From: Dictyostelium firmibasis
Taxonomy: Eukaryota > Evosea > Eumycetozoa > Dictyosteliales > Dictyosteliaceae
Length of the DNA: 64,000 nucleotides
Reading direction: 5' to 3'
Assembly (NCBI GenBank): GCA_036169595.1
Contig: CM069770.1
Location: forward strand, 1,297,501-1,361,500
Made by a program: the position numbers and the translations under genes. The notes below the pieces were generated by a model that had not been told where the DNA came from, made no database searches, and worked only from the letters and a program-made list of their open reading frames with translations. Positions 31,526 through 51,485 of this stretch are shown in pieces; positions within the stretch are counted from its first letter, which is position 1; each line of letters begins with the position of its first letter.

Positions 31526-32833
31526 TCAAGTATTACCAAATGGTAATGATTTAACACTTGATGGTATTGATCCTGCTGATAATACTTGATTAAAACGAGA
31601 ACCAAATGTTAATGATTCAACACTTGATGGTATTGATCCTGCTGATAATACTTGATTAAAACATTGACCAAATGTTAATGATTCAACACTTGATGGTATT
31701 GATCCTGCTGATAATACTTGATTAAAATGATAACCAAATGTTAATGATTCAACACTTGATGGTAATGATCCTGCTGATAATACTTGATTAAAACGATCAC
31801 CAAATGTTAGTGATTTAACACTTGATGGTATTGATCCTGCTGATAATACTTGATTAAAACCCTTACCAAATGTTAATGATTTAACACTTGATGGTATTGA
31901 TCCTGCTGATAATACTTGATTAAAACAATCACCAAATGTTAGTGATTTAACACTTGATGGTATTGATCCTGCTGATAATACTTTATTAAATCTATCACCA
32001 AATCTTAATGATTTAACACTTGATGGTATTGATCCTGCTGATAATACTTGATTAAAATCATAACCAAATGTTAATGATTCAACACTTGATGGTATTGATC
32101 CTGCAGATAATATTTGATTAAAATCATAACCAAATCTTAATGATTTAACACTTGATGGTATTGATCCTGCAGATAATGCTCGATCAAAACCATTACCAAA
32201 TCTTAATGATTTAACACTTGATGGTATTGATCCTGCTGATAATACTTGATTAAAACGAGAACCAAATGCTAATGTTTCAACACTTGATGGTATCGATCCT
32301 GCTGATAATACTTGATTAAAACCATTACCAAATTTTAGTGATTTAACACTTGATGGTATTGATCCTGCTGATAATACCTGATTAAAACCATCACCAAATT
32401 TTAGTGATATAACACTTGATGGTATTGATCCTGTTGATAATACTTGATTAAAATGTTGACCAAATGTTAATGTTTCGACACTTGATGGTATTGATCCTGG
32501 TGATAATACTTGATTAAAACGTTGACCAAATGTTAATGTTTCAACACTTGATGGTATTGATCCTGCTGATAATACTTGATTAAAATGATAACCAAATGTT
32601 AATGATTCAACACTTGACGGAATATCACCTAAATAAATATCTTCATTTGAATTGTAATATAATTTTTTTATATAATCTCTATATTTTGATTTAAATAATT
32701 GTTCTTTTCTATTTATTTTTACTTTAAAGTTTTTTTTAAAATAAAAAAGTTGTTGTAAAATATTATTTTTTAAAACAACATTTCTCCATATTCTAAAAAG
32801 AAATATATCCCCATTATTTATTTTAATTTCCAT
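31526..32833 (-). CDS. FNIP-repeat protein with homogeneous 22-residue repeats, 435 residues
   Basis: Single exon from ATG at 32833 to TGA at 31526. The N terminus (IFLFRIWRNVVLKNNILQQL) is the family leader. After residue 75 the protein is 16 full units of 22 residues plus one partial unit, consensus GSIPSSVxSLTFGxxFNQVLSA. Variation is confined mainly to two or three positions per unit: the residue after SSV, the one after SL, and the pair before FNQ. The protein stops abruptly within the seventeenth unit (SLPFGNT) and lacks the usual non-repeat C-terminal tail seen in the 5.7-kb FNIP gene. It may therefore be truncated, or a recent shortened copy. A parallel-beta, LRR-like solenoid is expected. 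A relic of the same family lies just downstream. Confidence 0.85.
   Translation of the reverse strand: MEIKINNGDIFLFRIWRNVVLKNNILQQLFYFKKNFKVKINRKEQLFKSKYRDYIKKLYYNSNEDIYLGDIPSSVESLTFGYHFNQVLSAGSIPSSVETLTFGQRFNQVLSPGSIPSSVETLTFGQHFNQVLSTGSIPSSVISLKFGDGFNQVLSAGSIPSSVKSLKFGNGFNQVLSAGSIPSSVETLAFGSRFNQVLSAGSIPSSVKSLRFGNGFDRALSAGSIPSSVKSLRFGYDFNQILSAGSIPSSVESLTFGYDFNQVLSAGSIPSSVKSLRFGDRFNKVLSAGSIPSSVKSLTFGDCFNQVLSAGSIPSSVKSLTFGKGFNQVLSAGSIPSSVKSLTFGDRFNQVLSAGSLPSSVESLTFGYHFNQVLSAGSIPSSVESLTFGQCFNQVLSAGSIPSSVESLTFGSRFNQVLSAGSIPSSVKSLPFGNT
31536..32620 (-). repeat. 66-bp tandem FNIP-coding array, about 16.5 copies
   Basis: Each 66-bp unit contains the nearly constant block 'ACTTGATGGTATTGATCCTG' on the plus strand. 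Synonymous sites are also conserved, so the units were homogenised recently or are still being exchanged. Confidence 0.95.
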
Positions 32834-33475
32834 AGTATTTTTATTTTTTAAAATTTAATATATGTAGAAAAAAAAAAAAAACCCAAGTATTTTGAAACAC
32901 AACAAGTTATATTTTGTTGGTTAGTGCAAAAAAAATAAAAAAAATAAAAAAAAATATAATAAAGTTGTTGTAAAATTTCATTTTTTGAAAAAAAATAAAA
33001 AAATTAGAGCCATTTTTTTTTGGCTTTGAAAAATTTCAAAATTTTAAAATTTTTCCAAGTCCTGACACCAATTTCCTCGTATTAAATTTTTTAACGACCG
33101 TGGCAAAAAATATGGTATACATAGGTTGTTTTGAATTATATTTTATTTTTAAAACTTTTAAAACATGGGAATATTTAGTTTAATAAAATAATTAGAATTA
33201 ACCTTTATTTAAAAAAAAAAATTTTACATGAGAAAAAAGTGGATGGAAATAATATGAGGTCAACCAAATATAATTGGTGGATCAATAGGAATCATGAGAC
33301 ATAGTGTTAAGTAGGGGTCTCATAAAAAATTTAGTATGTAAAAATTAACTTTGGGCCAAAAAAAAAGTTTTTCATATAAAAACTGTGGGAAGTTTTGGTT
33401 TATACCACCCGAAATCTTCATAACCTGCCGTCTACTAAAAATAAAAATAAAAGAGTATTTTTCAACTGATTCAGT
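32834..33475. other. Spacer with unexplained mixed-sequence segment
   Basis: 32834-33010 holds the FNIP gene promoter region and A/T tracts. 33040-33130 and 33240-33475 are noticeably richer in G and C than usual intergenic DNA here, but have no long frame and no family I recognise. Confidence 0.5.
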
Positions 33476-33479
33476 TCGA

Positions 33480-34155
<676 letters not shown>

Positions 34156-34195
34156 CTTTATGTTTTATTGGAGTGTAAAAAAATAATTACAAAGG

Positions 34196-37921
<3,726 letters not shown>

Positions 37922-38203
37922 ATTATTTTTAAATTTAAAAAATTTTAAAAAAAAAAAAAAAAAAAAAAGATTTTTTAAAATAAAAAAAATGGGTGCATTA
38001 AAAAAAAAAAAAATGCATTATTTGAATCGAATAATTACCTTAATTGTGTCATGATTTAAAAACGTTAATTTTATAACAAAAACCACACTAAAAAAAAAAA
38101 AAAATTAAAATAGATCTAATACAAACAAAAAGAATTACTATTTTGAAAATTTTTTTTTTTCAAAAAAAAAAAATATTACTATTTATTAATTTAATAAAGG
38201 TTG

Positions 38204-38283
38204 CTAATCCCAAGAACTATTGTTATTTTGGCCCCATTGGTTTTGTTGTTGTGCATTCCATGGTTGATTTGGTGGTCTGTTAT

Positions 38284-38319
<36 letters not shown>

Positions 38320-41300
38320 GCTGTGGTGGCATTTGACCATATGGTTGTTGTTGATATGGTTGTTGTTGTTGTTGTTGTGGTGGACCCCAATTTGGTTGTC
38401 TGTTATATTGTTGTTGTGGTTGTTGTTGATATTGTTGTGGCGGCATTTGTCCATATGGTTGTTGTGGTCTTTGTTGATATTGTTGTTGTTGTGATTGGTA
38501 TGGGTTGTCGTTCCAACTTTGGGGTCTTTGTGGTGGTTGTTGTTGTTGGTATGGGTTATATTGTTGTTGTGGTTGTTGTTGTTGGTATGGTTGTTGTGGT
38601 TGTTGTAGTTGTGGTTGTTGATATTGTGTTCTACCTTGAGAGTATGGTTGCTGTTGTTGTGGCATTTGTCCATATGGTTGGTTTGGTTGAGGCTGTTGTT
38701 GATAAACGGATTGTGGTGGTTGTTGATATTGATTTGGTTGTTGATATTGATTTGATTGTTGTTGTTGATGTTGGGGTCTTTGTGGTGGTTGTTGTGTCGA
38801 TTGTTGGAATTGTTGGTGTTGAGATCTTTGTTGAGACATAGTGTTATTATTACTACTATTATTACCATTATTGTTAGTATTATTGTTGTTATTATTACTA
38901 TTATTGTTGTTATTACTGTTACTATTGTTATTTGAAGTAGAACGTGATGAAGTATTTGAAGGTAATCTTTGATTTGAAGCACTACTATTTGATGATGATG
39001 ATGATGATGATGATGAAGATGATGTTTGTTGTAATAACTGAGCATAATTTCTTTTAAAATATTTAATTAATTCATAATAAGTTGGATAAAGTTTTTTTCT
39101 CAAGACAAAACCATCTGCTTTAACCAAAACAGGTTCATGTCTTGGAGTATTTGAAGGTACATGAAAGAGAGTAAGGAAACCTGGGTGTTCAAAATCATAA
39201 CCGAAATAGTATGGAATTGTTTTTGGGTTCTTTTTCTTCTCCTCTCTAATTAAGTCATCAATATCTGAACGATTACCGTCTCTCCAATGAGCAGTATTTG
39301 TTTTGACCTCGTTGAGATTGTTTATTAAATATTCTACATGTCTAGCTAAAATTTCATCCAATGAATCATATTTTACATCGCCCATATAGAAGGATTTACC
39401 TAAACTTACGGCATTTGGTTTATCTGCTTCCTTAATGTCATGATGTAAAAAGATGCTATCGGCAAACTTAAAGGTTGCAGTGATATGATCGTGACCTTTA
39501 CTTGATGGACGTAATAAAACGTCACCAATTGGTTTATCACTGAGATAGGTTTCAGCCTCTAAACAACTAAAATCATGCCACAATGGATGAACGACTGTTC
39601 TCTTTATTTTTCTTTCTCTCTTTGGTTTTTTCTTGATTTGTTCAACAGGTGGGGCAACCTCTTCAAGACGTAAGTATTGATTGGCACCATTCTCCTTCAA
39701 CTCACGGAAAATATTTTCCTCCCAGAGACTTGGATTAAGGTCCGATGGTTTACAGGATAATGAAACTGTGAATTGATGTTTATCAACACCCATTACACGA
39801 CAATTGATAGTGATACCTCTACCCAATGATTTAGTTTCACCATTGTCACTTATACAATCGGTTGGAATCGAACCTTCTAAACCATTGTCCAATCTACATT
39901 TAACCGAATTATCAAAGGTACGAATGGTGGTAACAGTCACAAGAGTGCCTCTTCTGAGTGATTGATCAGTTTCACCTGTTAACCATTCAAAGATAGTATC
40001 GGCCGATGGTTCTTCATAAGGATGTCTAATATCGGCGAATGGATAGGTTAATTCTTTCTTTATGAAATATAACAATTTTCTAGCTGGACGATCTTCACGA
40101 GACTCAATGATATCGGCAAAGGCATCCAAATCCAAACGGTCCAATTTCTTTGGTCTCTTTATGATATCCTCAATGTAGGAATGGAAATTTTTCTCATCCA
40201 AATTCTTATCCAATGCACCAGCGGCAATACGGTAAGTGATTGAATAATTGATTGGATGGATTCTGGTGTCATCTAATGGGTCAGCTTTATAGTCGGCCGT
40301 ATATCTCTCACGAATTTGAATGAAACCAATGCAATTCCTATAGACAATATCTTGATTTAACACTTTCTCCAATGATTGTCTAGTAGTTACATAACCACCA
40401 CGACGGAATAAGGAATTCAAAAGCATTTGAGCTTTTCTTGAGCCCAAACCACTGACAAACTGTAAGGTGGCCGATGTGAATCTACATTGAATCATACGAT
40501 TGATATCTACACCCACTGCATTGACAACATTGATGAAACAACGATGTAACAACTTCACCAAATAATCTTTACCAATCATATCTTGAAGTGGATGTAACTT
40601 TAAGTATAGGATTTCATTGTGATCATTACACAACGAGGCATACTCTGTGATTGGATCCAATGCACAACGACCCACTGCAATGGCATGTCTAAGAATTGGT
40701 GGATACTCTTTAAACTCCTCTTGTAATCTTGAGGAGGTTTGAAGTGATAAACCAATCTCTGGATTGTAGTAATTTAAGAGAACACTCTTTTTAATGATAC
40801 GTTTTTCACCATTACACCATCTTTGGATATGATCTTTCACCTCCTCGTAAAGACGTCTACTATCCATCTCTGTTGCACTGACCAATATTAAACGTGGTTG
40901 ATGCTCTAAGCAAATCTCCTCCAATCTCTTTATATCCTTTTCTTTCTTCTCCTTTAATGATTCACCTAAACGATCACAAATAAAATCCAATTTAACATGT
41001 GCCAACACCTCACCATCTGAATTTAAAACTGCGCCCATTGTTGGAATTTTCTCTGCACCCCAACAGAGAGAAATGATTTTGAATGGTACTGGATTACCAT
41101 CTCTATCATATTCGACATCCTCATCATCATCCTCATCATCGTTGTTACTACCATAGCCACTGTTTGCTCTTGTTCCACCAAATAAAACACTTGAATTCGA
41201 ATGACCAATGCCACTTGATGATGAAACTGGTTTCCATGGGGCAACACGTATTTTATCTTCCAATTTCTTTGCACACTCAAAAGCGACACGATTACTTGCT

Positions 41301-43568
41301 TCAGTCAAAAGTTTATTTCTCAACTCTTTCTCAAGTACTGGATAAAGGAATTTGGTCAATGCCTCACGAATAATGAGTTTTCTTTGTTCATTCCATTGTT
41401 GGGTGATTGCCGATGTACCATCACTAAGGTACAATGACTCCATCTCTGGAATGATAACGGAATTGTGAGTTTTCTCTGTGATTGCCATAGTCGATTTGAT
41501 GAAACCCTCTTTCTCTGCCTTGAGAATCAAAAGGTATTGAGAGTCATCAAAGAGATGAGCTGGCTTCTCTTGTATACTTTTAACGGTAAAATATGGATGG
41601 AAAACATCAATCTCTTTGAAACCTTTTAAAGTTGGTGTAGTAGTGATATGTGCATATTTTCTATAGATCATTCTAACCGAATAACGTACATGTGGATCAT
41701 AGCCAATCTCTTGAGCCATCATATAACGAGTGGCTTGTAATACACGATCCTTATTATCGGCCTCTAAACAAATATGAACCAATGCCATAGTGGATGGTTC
41801 AGCCATTTGGTCTCTTGGTTTATTGGTAGTGTAGTTATCCATCAAGTTTTGACCAAACTCTTGGGAAGTCATACCGAAATTTGGTAAAAACTTTGATAAA
41901 CCAGCTTTGGTATAGATTGTATAGAGATCTCTTTTGATTGCCTTCTTTTGTTTATTTATACCTCCAACAGTGCTACCTTGATTCGCACTACCGATCTCTC
42001 TATCGTTATCACCAAATAAATCGCCACCATTAAAGAGATTGGTATTCTTTTGAATACCATTGATCATTTGAAAGAGATCATAGAGATCAGAGATACTCTC
42101 TTCAGAACGACTATCCAATAGAACGGACTTGTAAGGTTCCAACTGTTGATTGGTACTGCCAATTTGTTCCAAATTTTTTTTGTTCACCTTCATATGTGCC
42201 CATTTCTCATCGAGATCAAATATATTCCAAAGCTCCTGTAGGGTGAAGTATGGTTCATAAGTATCCTTTTCATAGGTGTAAATGTAGGGTATCTCTAAGT
42301 GATCACGTTGAATGTACTGTAGAATCTTAAAGATTGCTGAGATTGCTTTTACATCTTTGACAGGTTCAGTATTGTTATTACGTTGTTGTTGTTGTTGTTG
42401 TTGTTGGAAATCACGTTGTTCAAACGCAACTTCATAAATCCATTCTGCTTCCTCTTCACATGCCATTTCACCTGCATACTGTGTACCCTTTCTATTTTGT
42501 AATCTCTCTGGTACATTCTTGGTACGAATTTCTTCATCGGCGTCTGTAAAATGTTTCTCCTCCAATAATGATGGTTCATATTGTTCTCTGATCGCTGCTA
42601 ATCTATCCTTGGCCCTATCTGCTTCAGATTTATTTAAACCTGAATCTTCTTCATCCTCTCCACTACCATATCCCTCTTCCTCATCATCATCATCGAATAT
42701 ATCACTCATAATTCTTGAACGATTAGAATTCTCATAGCCCATTAGTTCACGATCATGACTCCTCTTTACTGGTTTACCATGTGAATCAACTACAAATCCA
42801 TCATCCTCTTGTTCTTCATTATATTCATCTACGTCATCTTCTTTATCTGATAAATCTAAATATAAATATACAAAATAAAAATAAGTAAATTATTATTACT
42901 ATTATTATTATCATTTATTAATTATTTATCAATTACCTTTATTTGATCTTAATTTCTTTAAACGTTGTAAACCACCTTTTTCACGTTTTCTTCTCTCTTC
43001 ACGTCTTTTTCTTCTTTTTTCTCTTCTTGCTTGTGCGATTTCTTCATCCTCTTCAGATTCGATTTCACTTTCATCTGATCCTTCACCCTCACCCTCACCC
43101 TCATCTTCACCACCTTCATTGTTATCGCTACCTTCAATATCTTCATCATTTGATTCTTTACGTTTTGAGCTAATGGTATCTTCAATATCATCCTCATTAT
43201 CGCTATTTGATGATGTTGATTTCTTTCTTTTTTCTTTTTTTCTTTTTTCATTGTAATCATCGTCACCAACTACAAAATCATCATATTGATATTGATTTGG
43301 TTCATTTTCATCTTCTTCACTGCTGTCAACAAATTTCTCTTGATCAGATGATTGATCATCACCACGTTTATTTTTATTTAGATTTTTAAATTTCTTTTTT
43401 GGATGAATGGTTTCTTCATTTTCAATTTCATCATCACTATAATTTTCTATTTATTAAAAAGACCCAAATTAAAATTAAATAATAAAACTTTATTCTGGAC
43501 AAAAAGGAAATAGGAAATAGAAAATAGAAAAAAAAAGAGGAAGAAAAAAAATACATACTTGAACTCAT
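38204..43568 (-). CDS. spt6: Transcription elongation factor Spt6
   Basis: Three exons: 43568-43559 (only 10 nt, ATG AGT TCA A), 43446-42937 and 42855-38204 (TAG), giving 1723 residues. The acidic N-terminal region (EDEGEGEGEGSDESEIES) is the usual Iws1/H2A-H2B-binding type. The core is well conserved: the Tex-like helical region, a YqgF-like domain, the HhH part (VSGLGSRKAQMLLNSLF at about 40450), the S1 domain (about 39960-39760), and the tandem SH2 (about 39590-39040, with DVLLRPSS and the second unit GFLTLFHVP), which binds phosphorylated RNA polymerase II. The C terminus is a long Gln/Pro/Asn-rich tail (38990-38210). Spt6 is a histone chaperone and elongation factor. The short first exon is supported by phase, donor gtatgt and an open acidic exon 2. 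Confidence 0.93.
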
Positions 43569-45539
43569 TTATGTGTATATATAAAGTGGTGCAAAAAAAA
43601 AAAATGGGTGTATTTTTTATGTGTATATTGTGATCTCCTATATGTATTGTTGAGTTAATAGGGGATTTAAAAAAAAAATAGTTGCTTTTAGTTTTAATAT
43701 TGGTCCAAAAAGCAAACTATTTTTTTTATTTTTATTTTGTTTTTTTTTGTTTTTTTTTTTTTGGTATTTTTATGAAGATAGAGAATAAATAAAAGACTAG
43801 TCAAATAAAAATATAAATTTAAATAATATTTTGTATGCAACTGAAGCCTGAATTTAAATTCAAAAAATTGAAAAAAATTAAAAAAAAAAAAAAAAATTCA
43901 AAAAAAATTAAAAAAAAAAGGTGAAAAAAATAAAAAAAGAAAAAAAATAAAAATAAAAATAAAAATAAAAATAAAATAACTATGAACATCTAAATTAAAT
44001 TTTGTCAACTCGATTGCAATTTTTTTTGTAAAAAAAAAAAAAAAAAAATCAAAACTGATCGACAAAAGAAATAATAAATAACTATTCACCTTCATTTGAT
44101 TAGTTTTTTATTTTTTTTTTTTTTTTTGTAATTTTTCTGTATTAAAATCAATTCTAAAAACCACTTTTCAGATTTTATTTTTTTTTTTTTTTTTTTTTAA
44201 TTTTTTTTTGTTTATAATTTTATCTCTATTCATTAAATTTTATTATATATATATTTTCCCTTAAACTAACCTTTTGAAAAAATATGAGATATTTAATTCT
44301 ATAGAAAAAGAAGGATAAAGAAATAAGAAAAAAAAAATTTTAATTTATATTAGAATAAAGAGTAAAAAAAAAGTTTTTTCATTTTATTTTTTTATTTTTT
44401 TTTCTCTACTTTATAAAATTATATTCAAAAGAAAAAAAAAAAAAATTAAGAAAATAATTAATTTATTATGAGTTAGGATACATATTTTTTAAATGCGGAA
44501 GTTCCCAATTTTTTTATTTTCATTTTTTTTTTTATTTTTTTTTTATTTTTTTTTTTTTTTCAAATTTTTGGTTTTTTTTGTATTATTTTGTTTATGCGGT
44601 CAATTTCTATAAAAGAAAGGTAAAAATAATAATAATAATAACTATATTAAATAGTTATTATAAATTTGTTAACTTATTTAGTGCCCACCAATATTTTTTT
44701 TTAATAAAAATTTTATTTTATTTTATTTTGTTTTATTTTTTTCATGAAAAAAAAATGACTGCAATATGAATTTAGGGGGAAAAATTACTGTTGATAAATT
44801 TGGTTTTATATAATATATATATATATTTCTTTCTATCATTTTAGGACCATAAACGAAAAAAAATATATATAAAATAAAAAAGAGAAAACTTTTGATGGTT
44901 TAAACCATTTTTTATTTATTTTGGTATATTACTTGTATTGTTATTTTTTTATTTTATTTTATTTATTTTTTTTCTTATTACACTTTTGTTTTGTTTGTCT
45001 TTATCCAACACAAACCACCCTCTTTCTTTTTCATTCTATTTGGGGGGGGGGGGAGTTTTATTATTATTTAAAAAATATTTTTTTTTTTTGTTATTATTTT
45101 TTTTTATTTTTTTGAATTCAAATAAAATTTTTTTATTTTTTTATTTTTTTTTTTTTTTTTTTTTTTTTTTTATTTTTTTATTTTTTTTTAAATTTTCATT
45201 TTAAGAGCGTGTGTTTATTGTGGTGGGTTTATTATAATTTTTATTATTATTATTTATTTTTTAATTATACGAATTTTTATATATTAACATCATATCTTTC
45301 TTTTCTTTTTTTTCTCTATTCACTTGTTTATAATAAAAAAATTAAAATAATTTTTTAAAAAAAAAATTCAATAGGTTTTTTTTTTTTCAGAATAAAATAT
45401 ATTATATAAAATTTATAAATAGCTCGAGAAGAGAATAAAATTTCAAACATTTAAAAATTTTTTTTAAAAAAAAAAAAGTAATCAATAGTTTAAAGTAATT
45501 GTAAAAGAGTAGTAACAATATTAGAAAGTATATTTTAAA
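43569..45539. promoter_or_regulatory. Long divergent intergenic region, spt6 / importin alpha
   Basis: Nearly 2 kb of AT-rich DNA between diverging genes, holding both promoters. Notable points are a run of 12 G at 45042-45053, TTTTA-type repeats and a TA-rich block at 45400-45420 upstream of the importin start. I see no gene in it. Confidence 0.55.
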
Positions 45540-47330
45540 ATGCAAAGATCAAAACAAGAAACAAGAAAGTCACAATATAAAAAGTCAATTGACTCAGATG
45601 AGTCGCGTAGAAAGAGAGAAGAAGCTTCTCTCTCAATTAGAAAAAATAAAAGAGAGGAAAGTTTATTAAAAAAGAGAACTCAAGCAGTACCAGGTTCTGC
45701 TCCAGTTAAAGTTGATTCTTTAATTAATCAAAGAGTATGGTTTGTTTAAAAATATTAGTAGTTCAGTTTTATTTTATAATTGGTTCTTTTTTTTTCTTCC
45801 TCTTCTTTGACAGTTCCAATTATCTATAAATCTTTTTCTCTAAAAGATTATTATTAATTTTTTTGTACTAATTTTTTTTTTTTTTTTGAACAAAGTTGGA
45901 GCAACTTCCATCTTTAGTTGCAGAGATTAATTCAGACAACCCAGATTTAATTTTAAAATCAACCACAGCATTCAGAAAATTACTTTCAATTGAAAAATCT
46001 CCACCAATTGAAGAGGTTATTAAAACTGGTATTGTTCCAAGACTTGTTAAATTTTTATATATGCAAGATTTCCCACAACTTCAAGCAAGTATTTTTAGTC
46101 TATGTTTAGAATTTTTTTTGAAAAAAAAATACTAACTTTTTTTTATTATTTATTTTTTTATAGTTTGAAGCAGCATGGGCATTAACAAATATTGCATCAG
46201 GTACACCAGAACAAACTAGGGTTGTAATTGAGAATGGTGCAATTCAAGTATTTGTTTTATTATTAAGTTCACCACATGATGATGTTAGAGAACAAGCAGT
46301 TTGGGCCTTAGGTAATATTGCAGGTGATTCACACTATTGTAGAGATTTGGTATTGAGCCACAATGCTTTACCACCATTATTAAACCTCTTACAAAATCCA
46401 GCTGCAATCAAAGTTAGTATGGTTAGAAATGCTACATGGACATTATCCAACTTTTGCAGAGGTAAACCACAACCACCATTTGAAATTGTACGTGCTTCAC
46501 TTCCAGTATTGGCCAAATTAATCTACTACCAAGATGAAGAGGTATTGATCGATGCATGTTGGGCCCTCTCATATCTCTCTGATGGTTCAAACGAAAGAAT
46601 TCAAGAGGTTATTGATGCCAAGGTTTGTCGTAAGATGGTCGAACTCTTAGGTCATCCAACTATTGCCGTTCAAACACCAGCACTTCGTACCATTGGTAAC
46701 ATTGTCACTGGTGATGATAATCAAACTCAAATTGTATTGAGTGTTCAAGCTCTTTCACATCTCTTGAACCTCTTACAATCACAAAAGAGAGCAATTCGTA
46801 AGGAGGCATGTTGGACAATCTCCAATATCACCGCTGGTGATAAAAATCAAATTCAACAAGTCATTGATGCAAATATCATTCCATCACTCGTTTATCTCTT
46901 AGCAAACGCTGAATTTGAAATTCAAAAAGAAGCCGCTTGGGCCATCAGTAACGCTACTTCTTGTGGTACCCCACAACAAATTCATTTCCTCGTTAGTCAA
47001 GGTTGCGTCAAACCATTATGTGATCTCCTCAAGGTTTCAGATACACGTATTGTCAATGTCGCCCTTGAAGGCATTGAGAATATTTTAGTAGCCGGTAAAA
47101 AAGAAGCCGCAGTCACTGGTGTCAATCCATACAAAAAAATCATCGAAGATGCTGATGGTCTCGGTAAAATCTATGATTTACAACATCATACAAGCAAAGA
47201 TACCTTTGAAAAGGTCTCAAGAATTATCTCCACTTACTTGGAAGACGAACAAGAAGACGAGGGTGATCTCATGCCAGAAGGTTCTTCTTTCTCTTTTTCA
47301 AACCAAACAAATTCAAATTTTAATCTTTAA
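45540..47330 (+). CDS. Importin subunit alpha (karyopherin alpha), 516 residues
   Basis: Three exons: 45540-45734, 45896-46084 and 46164-47330 (TAA). The N-terminal IBB domain is basic ([23 protein letters not shown]) and binds importin beta. Armadillo repeats follow with the NLS-binding Trp/Asn ladder: [98 protein letters not shown]. It carries classical NLS cargo into the nucleus with importin beta. The acidic C terminus (EDEQEDEGD) is the CAS-binding end. The second intron begins GC rather than GT (46085), and the protein reads [14 protein letters not shown] across it, exactly as in other eukaryotes. Confidence 0.95.
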
Positions 47331-47890
47331 AAAACATATAATAATTTCTCACGCACATAAAAAATTAAAATTATTCACTCACGCTCACTCACTCACTTTC
47401 TTCACTTCACTCGTCATTCACTTTCTTCACTCACTCCACTCACTCCACTCACTCCACTCACGCATAATATATAAATAATAAGATATAATTACTCTTTCTC
47501 TTTCTTCTCTTCTATCAAACATGTTTGTTTTATTACAAACGTGTAAATTTCACCCTTTCCTGTTCGACCATCTAATATATTAAATTAATAAAAGTAATAT
47601 ATTTAAAAATAACCCTCCTTATTTATTCACTTTTTTTTTTTTTTTTTCTCATTGTATTTATTTTAATTCGTTTTGTTCTTTCCAAACCTAACACTTTTTT
47701 TTTTCTTTTTTTTTAAAAAATGAGAAAATAAATTATTTAATTTATTAAACAATTTTTTTATAAAAAGAAAGTCATTTATTTTTCTTTTTTGTGTTTTTTA
47801 AAAACTGTTGATTTGAGATATTTATTACAAAATAATACCAAAGGTTTGATATTATTACCACGTTATTTTTATTTTTTTTTAAAGTTAAAT
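47331..47890. other. Convergent 3' region with CACTC-rich repeat
   Basis: 3' ends of importin alpha and the NELF-E-like gene. A block at 47369-47465 is a CACTC/CACTCACTC-rich pyrimidine repeat on the plus strand. The rest is AT-rich. Confidence 0.6.
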
Positions 47891-50006
<2,116 letters not shown>

Positions 50007-50490
50007 TTCTGCTTTTTTTTTATATAAATATATATATATATATATAAATATATTAATGGTGTATGTTTTATGTGACAATTAGAAAAAAAAAAAAAAAAAA
50101 AGTTTAAAAAGAAAAAAAATTTAACGGTTTGAAAAAAATTTAAATTTAATTCAAAAAAAAATTAAATTTAATTCAAAAAAAAAAAAAAAAAAAAAATACA
50201 AAAAAAATGAAAAATAATTGAATGAAGGTGTGAGATCAATGATTTTCTGTTTTTTTTGTATATTTATGTATTTTTTTTTATTTTATTTTATTTTTTTTTT
50301 AAATGTGTACAAATTGAATTTTTTTATTTTTATTTTATTATCTCTATTTTAATTTTTTTTTTTTTTTTTTTTTTAATAAAAGATCTTATTCTAAATGCGT
50401 ATTTTTAATAATAAAAACGAAAAAAATAAAAATAAAAATAAAAAAAGTTAATGAATAAAATTAAATATGGAATACCAATATTTTAAATTA
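50007..50490. other. Spacer between two minus-strand genes
   Basis: TA repeats at 50030-50050 close to the NELF-E-like start (likely core promoter) and A/T homopolymers. No gene is seen. Confidence 0.6.

Positions 50491-51485
<995 letters not shown>

Noticed and set aside
31526-32833. The 66-bp array as a CRISPR or satellite
   Set aside because: Units are contiguous without spacers and encode FNIP repeats in one continuous frame with a proper leader.
38143-38841. Val-rich plus-strand frame opposite the spt6 tail
   Set aside because: Reverse of the Gln/Pro-rich Spt6 C terminus; biased codon composition only.
44921-45204. Phe/Leu-rich frames in the spt6/importin spacer
   Set aside because: Homopolymer-derived with no plausible protein character; overlaps the G run.
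46070-46180. Ordinary GT donor at 46089 for importin intron 2
   Set aside because: Gives either a stop at the junction or loss of the conserved FEA residues.
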